A stretch of 64,000 nucleotides of DNA from Cheiracanthium punctorium (GCA_038373885.1 JAWZYV010000674.1:296061-360060), one strand, 5' to 3'. Counted from the stretch's first letter, positions 35,077 through 45,560 are shown. Translations and numbers: made by a program. Notes: generated by a model from the sequence alone, not told the origin.

Positions 35077-35310
35077 CTGCTTTATAAAGTTATAGAGAGA
35101 TATACGGGCCCTACGAGAGGGGATCGGTGGCGTAGGTTGTAGAGCAGGGGTAGGCAGAAGAGGCGCCAGCCCCGGGCGGTAGAATCTTTATCATTGACTT
35201 ATTTTAAAGAGATTAAATATGTTCAATATCGACAGACAGAAATTCAAGCAATTTTTTAAATAAGTAAATCAGTTTATGTTTATATTGTCTTCCTTCGGCT
35301 ATGAAACCCC
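35077..35310 (+). repeat. Dispersed repeat R1, 3' part
   Basis: It aligns with 45316-45560 (CCTGCTTTATAAAGTTATAG, GATATACGG, GTCGGTGGCGTAG, TTGACTTATTTTAAAGAG, AGAAATTCAAGCAATTTTTT). Just upstream, 34954-35075 begins CAGGGGCGGCAAGTAGG and may be a separate hAT-type fragment. Confidence 0.6.
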
Positions 35311-35825
35311 TTCCGCCAACATTTTTGCTTAAAACTGGCCCGGCCTCTTTTTTCTGCCTTTTTAAAAATAAACTAAAATCCAGTAAAATTAACCTTACGC
35401 TTTGTTGTTTCATTTTTATTATCTTCATAACGTAAATAGAAGTGTCTTTCAATCTAAAGATGGACAGTTGATATCGCTTCTAAAACATACAAGTAGGGCG
35501 CTTATAAAGAATTAAAAATGGGTGTTTAACACTATTGGTTTGCTTTTAAAGCTGTTCAAAATTCCCTAACAGCACAACAGTCCCCTGTGACTGAAATGCG
35601 ACCACACAATACTGTCACAATAGAGTTACAAACAGTCGCCGCGACTGCGCAGCAAAGTCACGCCAGGGTCCCTATGTCCTCTCGCTGTGTAGTCGCATTG
35701 TTACCGTTCAGAGAAGTCACGATGGGACAGTTTTGCGACAGCGAAAAAATTCGGGGGAAAAGAGTTACCGAAAATATACACCAGATGGCAGCACCAAACT
35801 CTCAGGCAAGAGAAAGTTGAAGTCC

Positions 35826-35905
35826 AGATTCGAACCTTGGAGCTAACGGCTGGTAGCCCCGCATCTTACCACAACGCGGTGATTACCTTGTTCGTGACCC
35901 TTTAA
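35826..35905 (-). repeat. tRNA-like SINE head
   Basis: On the minus strand GTGGTAAGATGCGGGG resembles box A and GGTTCGAATC matches box B, spaced as in a tRNA. No foldable complete tRNA is evident, so a SINE fragment is more likely than a gene. Confidence 0.5.
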
Positions 35906-36410
35906 AAGTAAACTGATTGCTTCAAAAGCTAGTTCTGACGGCTTCTTTTGGAAATTTAATTTTTTTCTGTGAGTATTTTATAAATAAGTTTTATATATAA
36001 ATATATATATTTATTTTATAAATAAATTTTATATTCTGTGAGTATTTTATAAATAATATAAAAAATATCATAATTAATAAATATAAATTAAAAATCTTGG
36101 AAATATTTCTTTTTTCACATAAATTATTTTCAGGAGATAATGTGCTGTTTTATTTAAGTATTCATCCGAAAAAACTAATGATTTATTGAAATTTTTTATT
36201 CGGTTATGAAATAAATTTGTAATGTGCGACATGTGGGGTTTGATATTAAGGTATGAGGGATAAGATTTATATTTTTGCTGTATTTTGCCTAAAAGGGATT
36301 TCATATAAAAATAAATAAAATTAATTGGAAAAACATGATAAAATAAAGTATTTTTGACTTAGACCCAAAGTTTTACCTCAAATTTTTCGTAGTGGAACTT
36401 TCAAACATAC

Positions 36411-36565
36411 CAGAGACGTATTTAAAAGGGGGGGGGTGTGAAAACTTAAAGCAATTATTAAAAAACAGCAATTTTGAGACATTTGTATTTACTCTAGTAA
36501 CAATAAGGTTGAAAATACCGGATAGTCTCCCCCATCCGAAATTTAAACCTTACATTACGCTATCG
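36411..36565 (+). mobile_element. hAT-type MITE, copy 2
   Basis: It is 155 bp, with CAGAGACGTATTTAAAAG at the left and CGATAGCGTAATGTAAGG (reverse complement) at the right. Flanking 8-mers aaacatac and aaacatat match at 7 of 8. It is homologous to 22508-22676 in the opposite orientation. Confidence 0.75.
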
Positions 36566-36883
36566 AAACATATATGCCATGGGGATATGAAACAAATTGT
36601 TAATTTTACTCACAGATACTTAGTTTTCACCATTGTGATTAGAACTCTCAACTCTAATATTTTTAAGAATAATATTTTTTTATAAATAATATTGTCTTGT
36701 TTAAACGAAATAATTTAAAAATTAATAAATGAAACTAAATTCCATTACTACATAACTGCGAGGTTTTATTGAATTACTATTTTCGGATTTATTTATTAAA
36801 CGTTTCACGAAAGAAATTGCCACACAATATTAGAAAAAATGAGTGAAAAGCGGCTGTGTGACGTCATTTTGAAGTCCAAAAAA

Positions 36884-37100
36884 ATCAGTAGTCACTAAAT
36901 AGTCACACAGTGACTTCACAGTGAGTCACTGAGCGACCAATCACATACTAGTCACATGGTGACTTCACAGTGGAGCCACTGAGCAACCGATCACATACTA
37001 GTCACATGGTGACTTCACAGTGGAGTCACTTAGCGACCGATCACATACTAGTCACATGGTGACTTCACGGCGACGCCACTTGGTGACTGGTCACAAATAA
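36884..37100. repeat. 50-bp tandem repeat of GTCAC motifs
   Basis: GTCACATGGTGACTTCACAG recurs at 36951, 37001 and 37051, exactly 50 bp apart, with diverged units on both sides. Each unit holds four or five GTCAC/GTGAC pentamers, many arranged as TCACNNNGTGA dyads. Confidence 0.9.
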
Positions 37101-37280
37101 ACTTCACAGTGACTACACAGTAGAGTCACATCACTCACAAGTCACAATGTGAGTAGTATGTGACAGTCCTGTGACAATTGTGACCCTCTGTGACGTCACA
37201 GCGACTCTTTTCTGACCATCTGTGCTATTAGGGTTCCTGCGACGCCTATTAATTTTTAAACGGAACTGCTCTAAGAGAGC

Positions 37281-37810
37281 AAGTGGAAACATACTGAAGG
37301 CGGGAACATTCTCCAGGTGTTTATGTCCACTTCAGTTGTAAGAAGGAATATCACTTACGGTGGGTAAGAAACACATATTTTTAAGCTTCACAAACAGTAA
37401 ATAAAAACTTTGAATAATCCATCGTGATCTTTGAAAGTAATGATTAGTTTTGCTTACTTAAAAAACAACAAACAAACAAAAAAAAAAACGCATCATAAAG
37501 AGTTTGAGCAACTGTTTGCGCGTGTAGGCGGAAACCTCTTCCCGGTGTTTACGCCCACATCGATTATGACTTTCGTTGGGTAAGAAACGCCGATTTTTAA
37601 TATCCACGAAAAAGTAAATAAAAAGTTTAGTTAATAATTTAAATAACCTATCGTCATCTTTGAAAGTAAAGAGGAATTCTGCTGAAATACTTAAATCTAA
37701 ATACTTAATTAATAAGCAGTAGTAGTGCGTGTAGGCTGAAACCTTTGCCTGATGTTTAGGCCTACTTCAATTGAAACAAAAGTATATGGTTTTCGGTAAG
37801 TAGGAAAGAT
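37281..37810. repeat. Diverged tandem repeat, units of about 210-227 bp
   Basis: GGTGTTTATGTCCAC at 37316, GGTGTTTACGCCCAC at 37543 and GATGTTTAGGCCTAC at 37751 begin three similar blocks. These continue through GGGTAAGAAAC, AGTAAATAAAA and CATCTTTGAAAGTAA. Function unknown. Confidence 0.65.
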
Positions 37811-38112
37811 AGACAAGGTCGTGTTTCTAATATGGTCTAAGGTAGCGTTTTCTTCTTTCTTTTTTTCTTCTTTCTGTCCTTTTTTTTTCGTTTCATTTCT
37901 TTGTTTTGTTTTGTTTTTTATCGCAGATAGAATTCAGTTGATGCAGACCATCCTCTCCCCTTTCATTCTTATTAAAGAGAATTTATACAGGAGTACATTC
38001 ATTTCGCCGAGACTGGCCACGTTCAATATCATAAGTGATTTCCCTGGAATGTCTATGGATGCCGCTCCCAATATACACATGAAAATGAATTCCACGAAAT
38101 GAAATGAATTCC

Positions 38113-38155
38113 ATGCTCCACGACGTGTAGCCTACGGCTACACGTCGTGGAGCAT
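38113..38155 (-). repeat. Perfect 43-nt hairpin in the LINE 3' region
   Basis: Arms of 20 nt (ATGCTCCACGACGTGTAGCC and its exact complement) surround a 3-nt spacer, tac on the plus strand. It lies about 250 nt after the ORF2 stop and about 200 nt before the A-rich tract. Its role in retrotransposition is unknown. Confidence 0.85.
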
Positions 38156-38408
38156 GAGGTGCCCCGTGTGTTTCAGTTCAAGTCCTGGTGCCGGGTGCAG
38201 CTTGAGCTTCGGGTGTCGACCCAGATTCCCCTCGCCGACAAGCGACGATCTTCCTCTGGGTTGCTCGACAGAGGACTCAGGTGGAGGAGTGAAGGATGGC
38301 TTTGGGCCGTTTGCGGAACCGCGGATCGGATACCTCGAAGTCTGGCAGCTCGAAGACAATCTCGCTGGGGAGATGGCTGAGTTGTTCATGAAACCTCTTC
38401 GTCATTCT

Positions 38409-40928
38409 TCAGACTTGTGACATGAAGGGGTTGATATGGAGGTCCTTTCTGATGGCCTTATTACAAATGTGGGTTGGGCCGTTGCGTATAGTTCTAAGGA
38501 TTCTGGCTTCACGTGCCATGATCCGTTTAAGGTGGGTGTTGGCGGCATAGGCCCAGGCAGGGACTGCGTAGAGAGCTATCGGCCTGACCAATGCTTTATT
38601 GAGGAGTATTTTGGTGGCTATTTTGATTTTTCTGTTGAAGATAAGTTTGCTCACAACGCTGAATGCGCTGGTCATTTGGTTCCTTGTTTTTTCGACGTGT
38701 TGCTTCCAAGTCAGGTTGCGGTCGAGTGTAAGTCCAAGATATTTGGCGTTGGTAACCCATTCAATTGGGGTATTATCGACAATGATGCGGCTGGGGGGAG
38801 CCTTCTTTCCGACATACATCGCAGTGCATTTGGATACGTTTAGTTTAACTTTCCAATTTCTCATCCACAGGTCGATGGCATCAATGTGAGCTTGTAGTGC
38901 GTTTTTGAGAAATCTTTGGTTATAGTGCTTGGCGACAATTGCAGTGTCGTCAGCATAAAGTGCGATGCTTGTCCCCGGATGTTTTGGGATGTCGTTAACA
39001 AAAATATTGAAAAGTGTGGGGCCCAGGATGGATCCTTGTGGGACCCCACTTCGGATGCTATGCCTTCTGGAATGGCTGGCTCCCTGTCGGACAGTGTAGG
39101 ATCTGTCTTCCAAATAGCTCTTCGTTAGGTGTACCAGTGAGTACGGTATGCCGATGTTTTTCATTTTATGAAGTAGGCCCATGTGCCACACCTTGTCGAA
39201 CGCCTTAGAGACGTCTAACATGATTATGGCCGTATGTTGTTTCAATTGTCGCCCCTCGGCCAGTTGGTCCACAACACGGTACAGCTGTTGAGTTGTACTA
39301 TGTTTCTTGTGGAAGCCGAACTGCTCCGGGATGATTGTTCCAGCCTCATCAAGGACTGTCTGGAGCCTTCTCTGGATGATCCTCTCCACGACTTTCCCTA
39401 AACAGCTAAGCAGGCTGATAGGCCTGTAGGCGTCGGGGCGAGAGAGGTCTTGGTGGGGTTTGGGTATAGGGCATATCATCGCGTCCTTCCAGCATTTGGG
39501 GAAGTGGTGCAGTGCCAGAACAGAGTTTGTAATTGCCCTGATTTTGTATATTGTCAGAGCAGGCAAGTGCTTCAACATGTTATTGTTGATTTCATCACGT
39601 CCAGGGCATTTGTTGCTGGAGAGAGACTGGATGACGTCTATCAGCTCCGAAGGGAGAGCAGGTGTGATGGTGGTGGTGGGCGGACGGGAGAGAAATTCCC
39701 TCATGTCTTGCTCCACATTGAGGGGCGACTGCTCGTTGTTCTGAAATTGGCTCTCATAGCCGACAGCGATGGCATTGAATTTATCCGTGTCGTTAATGAG
39801 GTAGGTGTCACCCTGTTTGATGGGTGGGATTGTGAGTTTCTTGCTTTTGATCCTCTTCACTGTACGCCACATGGAATTGTCTTCCGGTCCCAAAGACTCT
39901 AGGTAGGCAGACCACTGTTCCGTTTGCAATCTTGAGATCGCATGTCGAACTTGGTTTTTCAGTTGCAAGTAGGTGGACTTGTCCTGCTGGCATCTGGTGC
40001 GCTGGTACGCCCTCCTGGCGCGGTTCCTCCTCGTGATGAGGGATTTGATGTCCTTGGGAAGAGTGCCTGAAACTTGTTTGGATGTAGGTTTAGAGGCTCT
40101 CGAGTGGGCCTCCTTGATCTCTTTGGTTAGGTTGAGCGCAGCTTGGTCAACTTCCTCTCTAGTGTTGCAGAAGGGCAGAATTTGAGGGGAGTCCGTTAAA
40201 TGCCCAACAAACTCGTGCCAGTTTGTTTTCATTCTCGGCCTTGGTGGGAGAGTGTGAGGTTTGGTTGGGAGGTCCGTGTATATCGGGAGGTGGTCGGAGG
40301 TGAGCCTCTTCATTGTGCAGACTTCAATGGTGGAGTCAATATTGTGGAGGGCGAAGTCCAGCGGGGAGTGGCGTTCGGGGTCGCTTCCCACGCAGTGCGT
40401 GGGGGTGGCCGGGTATGCCATTTTGTGGTGGTCACTGAGCAGGAACCTTAGTAGTTGGCAGCCGAAGGCGTCATTGCTTCTGCAGTTCCATGCGTAGTGC
40501 TGTGCGTTAAAATCCCCCATAATGATGCACTTGTCTTGGTAGTTGAGGAGCCTTTTAATGTCTTCGGTGGGGAAGTCGGGGAGGTGGCGTACGTAAGCGG
40601 AGGTGACCATTAGGTCGACATCAGCTTCTATAATGACGGAGACTGCTTCCAGCGTTTGGAGCTGTAAGTCCGTGACAGGTCTGTGCTTTATGCTGCTTTT
40701 CACATAGATAGCAACACCACCCGCCAGGCGGTGGGACGAAATCGCCCGATCCTTCCTGTGGATGGTATAGTTCGGTATGTAGTAATTTTTATTCGGGTGG
40801 AACATCGTTTCCTGCAATAGGGCGATATCAAAGTCTCCATGGGAGAGGAAGTCCCGAAATTCGGGCATCTTCCCATGGAGACTGTTGGCGTTCCATGAAA
40901 GGATTCTTAAGTTATTTTTCAGAGCCAT
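38409..40928 (-). CDS. LINE ORF2: endonuclease / reverse transcriptase
   Basis: An 839-aa open protein with no stops. Residues 1-220 form an AP-type endonuclease: ILSWNANS (9-16), LLQETMF with the metal-binding Glu (37-43), GDFNAQH (138-144), SPLDFAL (188-194) and SDHLPIY (211-217). The reverse transcriptase follows: YRPISLLSCLGKVVE (501-515), LDVSKAFDKVWH with the first catalytic Asp (571-582), SGVPQGSILGP (627-637) and ALYADDTAI with the catalytic DD (656-664). The arrangement and motifs match Jockey/X-element-type LINEs. The C-terminal tail after the thumb is short. It would nick target DNA and reverse-transcribe its own RNA there. The ATG overlaps the ORF1 end by 17 nt, implying reinitiation or frame change for translation. 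Confidence 0.92.
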   Translation of the reverse strand: MALKNNLRILSWNANSLHGKMPEFRDFLSHGDFDIALLQETMFHPNKNYYIPNYTIHRKDRAISSHRLAGGVAIYVKSSIKHRPVTDLQLQTLEAVSVIIEADVDLMVTSAYVRHLPDFPTEDIKRLLNYQDKCIIMGDFNAQHYAWNCRSNDAFGCQLLRFLLSDHHKMAYPATPTHCVGSDPERHSPLDFALHNIDSTIEVCTMKRLTSDHLPIYTDLPTKPHTLPPRPRMKTNWHEFVGHLTDSPQILPFCNTREEVDQAALNLTKEIKEAHSRASKPTSKQVSGTLPKDIKSLITRRNRARRAYQRTRCQQDKSTYLQLKNQVRHAISRLQTEQWSAYLESLGPEDNSMWRTVKRIKSKKLTIPPIKQGDTYLINDTDKFNAIAVGYESQFQNNEQSPLNVEQDMREFLSRPPTTTITPALPSELIDVIQSLSSNKCPGRDEINNNMLKHLPALTIYKIRAITNSVLALHHFPKCWKDAMICPIPKPHQDLSRPDAYRPISLLSCLGKVVERIIQRRLQTVLDEAGTIIPEQFGFHKKHSTTQQLYRVVDQLAEGRQLKQHTAIIMLDVSKAFDKVWHMGLLHKMKNIGIPYSLVHLTKSYLEDRSYTVRQGASHSRRHSIRSGVPQGSILGPTLFNIFVNDIPKHPGTSIALYADDTAIVAKHYNQRFLKNALQAHIDAIDLWMRNWKVKLNVSKCTAMYVGKKAPPSRIIVDNTPIEWVTNAKYLGLTLDRNLTWKQHVEKTRNQMTSAFSVVSKLIFNRKIKIATKILLNKALVRPIALYAVPAWAYAANTHLKRIMAREARILRTIRNGPTHICNKAIRKDLHINPFMSQV

Positions 40929-42685
40929 TGTTGGAGTTGAAGTGGCTGTTATAGAGCATCAGCAACTGAAAGACCTGGTCAACAGGTTTTGTATGTTGCT
41001 TTAGTTTTCCTACTACATCTCTGAAGAACTTTATAAGTCCATTAATGTCCGTGAGCCTGGTGAGTTCGTTCATAGCCGAGAATAGCTCGAGCACGTTAGA
41101 AACTGACTCCGGGGTGTCAGCAGTTTGGGGTTCTTTTGGAGTTTCTTTTTCTTTTTTCTTGGGCTTTGGGGCCTGCGGAGCGGGCGTTAGCCCGATGGGG
41201 AGGGTTTCATTGCATTCTCTTTCTTTGTTTGCTGGCTTCGCGTTTTTTGGTTGGGCCTTGGGTTCTTGGAAGGTTCGGGGGGGTAACCTCCTGTGTGTCA
41301 CCCCTGGCGGGCTCGGTCGGTCGAGCTTCTGCTCCCTTCTCTGTGTTCTCCTCCTGAGGGGGCATGAGCGGGGCAAATTTGTATTGAAAAGAAATGGCCA
41401 GTTTTTCGTTTCTTGGTGGTTTTGAGGGCTTGGGACCCTTGTTTCTGTTGGCTGGGTTACGTGGGCAGCCTCGGTAAGTGGCGGCGTGGTCGCCTGAGCA
41501 GTTGGTGCACTTTGCAGTTTGTTTAATTTCCTTCACGGGGCAGGAAATGAAGGTATGGGTGCCGGCGCACTTTAGGCACTTTGGTGTTAAGGTGCAGGTG
41601 GCCGAGTGGTGACCATAGTCTAAACAGTTATGGCACTGTTTTACTTTTTTCTTGTCTCTGTAATTTTCGGTAGTGACATTGAGTCTCCCGTATTTCGTAA
41701 TCCTATGGATTTCTTCAAGGCAGGTGTTCGGGCGCAACGCGACAAGGGCGATGGGCCAGTGTCTCTGTAATTTTTTGGAATACAGGAAGTTTATGTTTAC
41801 CGGTTCGAGGCCTTTGGTTCGGAGGAATTCGTCTATCTCCGCCGCATGGGTGGAGGGAGGGATTCCCTTTATGATGTACTTTTTAGGTTGCATAGCCTTT
41901 GGGCCCATTGTTTGGTACCCGATATTGTTATCGTTAAGGTACTGTTGTACCTGTCTGAAGTTTGGTCGTCAGGGATGCTTAGCTTATGCTTATCTCCGGT
42001 GAGTGTCGAGGAGAAATCCTCACCAACTATCTCTGAGATGGCTTCAAGATCCTGAGCGTAGTTGTTTTTTAGTTCGGCATAGATTGTGTACTTGGCGGTC
42101 TTTTTAGCTGCTCGCCTGGCCGCGGCGGTGTAGGAAGGCGGTGAGGGGGTGGGCGGGACTTCCGTGTCGTTGGTCTCCATGGTTTCTTGCCCTGGTGGTG
42201 ATCCGGTTGCCACAATCGGGTCGTGGCACGGCACAGTTGGATAGAGGTCTTCCTCCATCTGTTGGATAGAGGTCTTCCCCTGCAGTGGTGGTTTGCTGCT
42301 TCGGCTACTGCACCGTCGGAGTCGGGTTCTGGTTCTTTACGTTTGAGAGCTGAGGGATTGGCAATCTGGTTAACTGACAGTAGCGTTATGCCATGCCGAA
42401 GTTCGTAATGGCCTCCCGGTTCAGAGCTCGGAAGAGTGAGAGACCCTGGCATTTGATCAGGGTGTTAATGTCAGGTCTGTTGACAAGGTCGCACAATTCG
42501 CTCTCGTAAGCGAGGCGAGTTTGTCTGTCCCTGGAGTCGAAGAAGGCAAAGTACAGAAGGTAAAAGTCATAATCTTGACATCTTTCTGCATCCCACTTGC
42601 CCTTGAAGGTGAGGTAGGCGTCCATAGGGACCCTTCCGTCATCATCAGTACGAGACATTGCTGTAGACTGAGTTGATTCAGTCAT
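40912..42685 (-). pseudogene. LINE ORF1 (gag-like RNA-binding protein), four frame changes
   Basis: From ATG at 42685 (MTESTQSTAMSRTDDD) the coding sense passes through five segments in changing frames: to about 42386, about 42400-42270, 42258-41910, 41908 to about 41210, and about 41376-40912. The fourth segment (233 aa) has three zinc knuckles: C92-C95-H100-C105 (CX2CX4HX4C), C111-C114-H118-C123 and C134-C137-H141-C148, preceded by a region resembling the PRE_C2HC domain (YIIKGIPPSTHAAEIDEFL). The last segment ends NSNNGSEK. The protein would bind LINE RNA. At least four indels make this copy unable to produce it. Confidence 0.85.
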
Positions 42686-42922
42686 GAGTGTAGAGAAATG
42701 TGTAAAGGAAAAGGAAGATAGTTGTGGTGTAAAAGAAGAAAGGGGGGGGCGAGGAGCCGGCTCTTTGCCTATGAACCCTCTTCCAGCACCCTTTGGGCTC
42801 TGCACGCTCACAGGCTTACAGGCGCACTGAAAAGAGGAGGCGGTGCGATCACTCCCGGTACTAACAAGAGATTTAAAAAAAAATCTGAGGACTTCATTAA
42901 AAAATCGTGACAATCTTGACAC

Positions 42923-43195
42923 AAGCCCAGGGGTGCCTCGGATGTAGAAAGCTCCTCAATCCGGGTCGGGACTCGAACACTGGATGGCTTCCTCCGTAGC
43001 TCGGCACGCTACGGACCAAGCTAGCGAGGACTGGCCGGCGCACTTCCGCCGCAAGACAGAACAATCGCACGTAGAGCAGGATCAAGTTGACGGCAGTAAG
43101 ACAGATGTTCCCACGGGAACGGTCATCGATGACTGGGCGTCGGTTGAAAAACAGGATCTCTTCCGCAAGTCTAACTCGCCCTGACACTGGCGCTG
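42923..43195 (-). repeat. tRNA-derived SINE-like sequence upstream of the LINE
   Basis: On the minus strand CTAGCTTGGTCCGTAGCG resembles box A and GTTCGAGTCCC matches box B about 50 nt later. A GAGGCACCCC block shared with the window's other SINEs follows. It may be a separate SINE or part of the LINE 5' region. Confidence 0.55.
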
Positions 43196-43284
43196 GAAGC
43201 ACTTCCTACCTATTTCCTATAGCAAATTTCCTACCGAAAAATCACTCGAAATACTGGTGTTAAACGATAAAGTAATTAAAAAAC

Positions 43285-43375
43285 TTTGTAAAAAACACAC
43301 ATAAGATGTAATAGGTAAGAGGATACGCACGTTTCGTTCAAGAATTGTTTTGTACTTCATCAGTCCAATGCCAAA
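43285..43375 (-). other. Hammerhead-like core motifs in a retroelement remnant
   Basis: On the minus strand CTGATGA (43363-43357) is followed 21 nt later by GAAA (43335-43332) in the context CGAAACGTGCGTATCC. This order of conserved bases is that of a hammerhead ribozyme core, reported in Penelope-like and retrozyme elements. The stem II arms pair poorly, so it is at best degenerate. The region resembles the left arm of 3705-3925. Confidence 0.35.
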
Positions 43376-43378
43376 TCC

Positions 43379-45330
43379 CAGTGGCGGATTTCCCAATAGG
43401 CGTAATGCCTCGCAAATCTAAGGAGCCTCAAAATTCGGTTCTCAAAAAGAATGTATACATGTATAAATCTCTGTTCAAAAGACAGGAACTGAGTTCAGAG
43501 TTCCAGGATTGCTACTAGAGTAGAAAGCGCTCTTGAAAAATCTTTCTTTGGTGCTCTTCCTTTCCCGCTTCACAGCATTGGATCATAATATAAATTCATA
43601 CTTTAAAAACTAATACTTTTGGTTTAAAAGTAATTTGTGCTTTAAATCCTCATTTCACTGTAAAAATCCAGGAACATTGATTGGAAATAATAGCGAAAGT
43701 TAGACTCACAAATACCATGCAAAAAGTAAGCATTTTCATCGGAAAACTACTGTTTACTTTACCCCGTAATTTAACCAAATATTGCTCTAAGATATTGCAT
43801 AAGATATTGAAAAAATAACGTATTCGTGGATAAATTTAAAATTTCCCATGAGAAATTTGACGTTCATCTACGGACCTGAACCAATCTTTTATTAGCTTTT
43901 ACAGACTAAGCTCTTCCAACAGGAAAGATTTTATAAACTCGATTCTTGAATTTATTTCTTATTTTTCTGTGTTTTTTTTAATTCAGTTTTATAAATTAAC
44001 ATATTTATGAAAAAAAGAGGGCCCATTCCAACACCCGTAAAAGAAAAACGGATGCGTTATATCGATTTTTATGAATTATATTGCTTTTCAGTTTTCGAGT
44101 ATTCAACCAACCCCCCGAAAAAATGAATGCTATGCTACTGATTCCATTACATTGACACATACAGATGAATGTAATTAAAGAGTATTAATAATAATTCAGT
44201 GAGATAATATTTTTTGAAAAATTACGAGATGAATTTTCAGTTCTATTACACGGTTCTGTTTTTAATCTGTTTTTCAAACAAATAGAATTTTTTTCGTAGA
44301 AAACTCAAGTATGGTAGTGTATAATCTGATTTAGTATTTTACTTTAAAAGACTATTTTAACTCACCAGAAATTGATATCAGTACTTTCGTTTATATAAAA
44401 AACAGACTTTCAATACTTTTAACTTGGTGGTGTTCAGTTTTTTATTTATTAAAAAACGTCTGACTGTCTAAGTCGGATTGATTTTACTAATGAGTCCGTT
44501 GTTCTTCACTGAAGCTATTGCGTGTGGTTAGATGGCAATCATTGTGACTATGTTCATGGCATGAGAAATAGGATGGATCGACGATAGTACGTTGCAGATC
44601 ACGTTGTTTTGTCGTATTTTCCTGGCAACAACAAGTTGCCCAATATGTTTCGGTGAGCTATGCACTTAGACATTGGACGTCCGCAGAAGTTTCTTCAGTG
44701 AGAGGGAAGGTCAAAGATAAATTTTGCATATGGTTAGCATGTTGGAAAGAACAAAAAAAAGCGTACAAAGACGACCTACAAAAATCTAGTAGGAGGAAAG
44801 CACCCCTTGCCCTTCCCTGCTAAGGCCCAGTGCTTTGACGTCATCACGCTTCAATGGAGTTCCTTAATTGCTGGCTTAATCATTCGAGCTTTGTTTGTTC
44901 CTCCACCCAATGATTCCAGTGAAACGAAACCAGTGGCGCCAACTATGCTTGTGCGCTGGAGCTCAAGCACCCACTGTAAGGATATTCTGGGTGCGGAGCA
45001 CCCACGAACATGTAAGGAGCAGGATTAGTTACTTTGATGAGGGAAAATGAAACTGAGAAAACCAGATAGTTTCCTGTTATTTTCATGTAACGTTACTAGG
45101 AATTGCACGGCATCCTCAACATTATTTCCAAGGAAAGTTCCTGAATGTTTTTTACAATGTTACAGGTTTTTTTTAGTGTTAGTTTAATTTGATCACTTAT
45201 TTCGTCTCAAAAAAAAAAAAAAGTGCAGGCGCAGAGAGTCCTAGTGCCCATTTCCTACCTGGAATGAATCAGATTGCGGCGCAGCCGCTGGTTTTGCAGC
45301 AATACGTTCAAACGCACCTGCTTTATAAAG
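43379..45330 (+). repeat. Dispersed repeat R1, copy B (with extra internal sequence)
   Basis: It starts CAGTGGCGGATTTCCCAATA and is homologous to 16736-17170 over its first 430 bp and to 17367-17545 at its 3' part. The middle (about 43810-45060), absent from copy A, includes a GC-rich block near 44800-45010. A further shared tail runs on to about 45560 and matches 35077-35310. No coding sequence recognised. Confidence 0.6.
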
Positions 45331-45560
45331 TTATAGAGAGATATACGGCCCTACGAGAGGGGGTCGGTGGCGTAGCTTGTAGAGTAGGGGTAGGCAGAAT
45401 GGGCTCCAGCCCCGTTCAGTAAAATCTTTAGCGTTGACTCATTTTAAAGAGATTAAATATGTTTAATACCGACAAACAGAAATTCAAACAATTTTTTACA
45501 TAACTAATTCCGTTTTTGTTTATATTGTCATGCTCTTTCTTTCTTCGGCAATGGAAACTC

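Larger units (their letters stand above)
35564..37233. mobile_element. GTCAC-rich element with CCCTAAYAGCACA ends
   Basis: The left end CCCTAACAGCACA and the right end, reverse-complemented CCCTAATAGCACA, match at 12 of 13 bases. Inward of both ends the DNA is crowded with GTCAC/GTGAC pentamers (about 35585-35745 and 36850-37215), as expected for subterminal protein-binding repeats. No target duplication is obvious. No transposase remains. A tRNA-like piece and a MITE lie inside. Confidence 0.55.
37850..42922 (-). mobile_element. Jockey-clade LINE, near full length
   Basis: On the minus strand the order is ORF1 (broken, 42685 to 40912), ORF2 (intact, 40928 to 38409), then a 3' region of about 550 nt with a perfect hairpin, and an A-rich stretch corresponding to the T-rich tract at 37850-37922. 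ORF1 and ORF2 overlap by 17 nt, a usual Jockey arrangement. The element is distinctly GC-richer than its surroundings. I could not fix the exact 5' end or a target duplication. Confidence 0.85.

Noticed and set aside
33910..35080. Target duplication ctttat around 34954-35075
   Set aside because: The right-hand copy belongs to repeat R1 (also present at 45317), so the match is not evidence of an insertion.
38436..38843. Plus-strand open frames opposite the LINE (38-43 kb)
   Set aside because: They are antisense shadows of the GC-richer LINE coding sequence.
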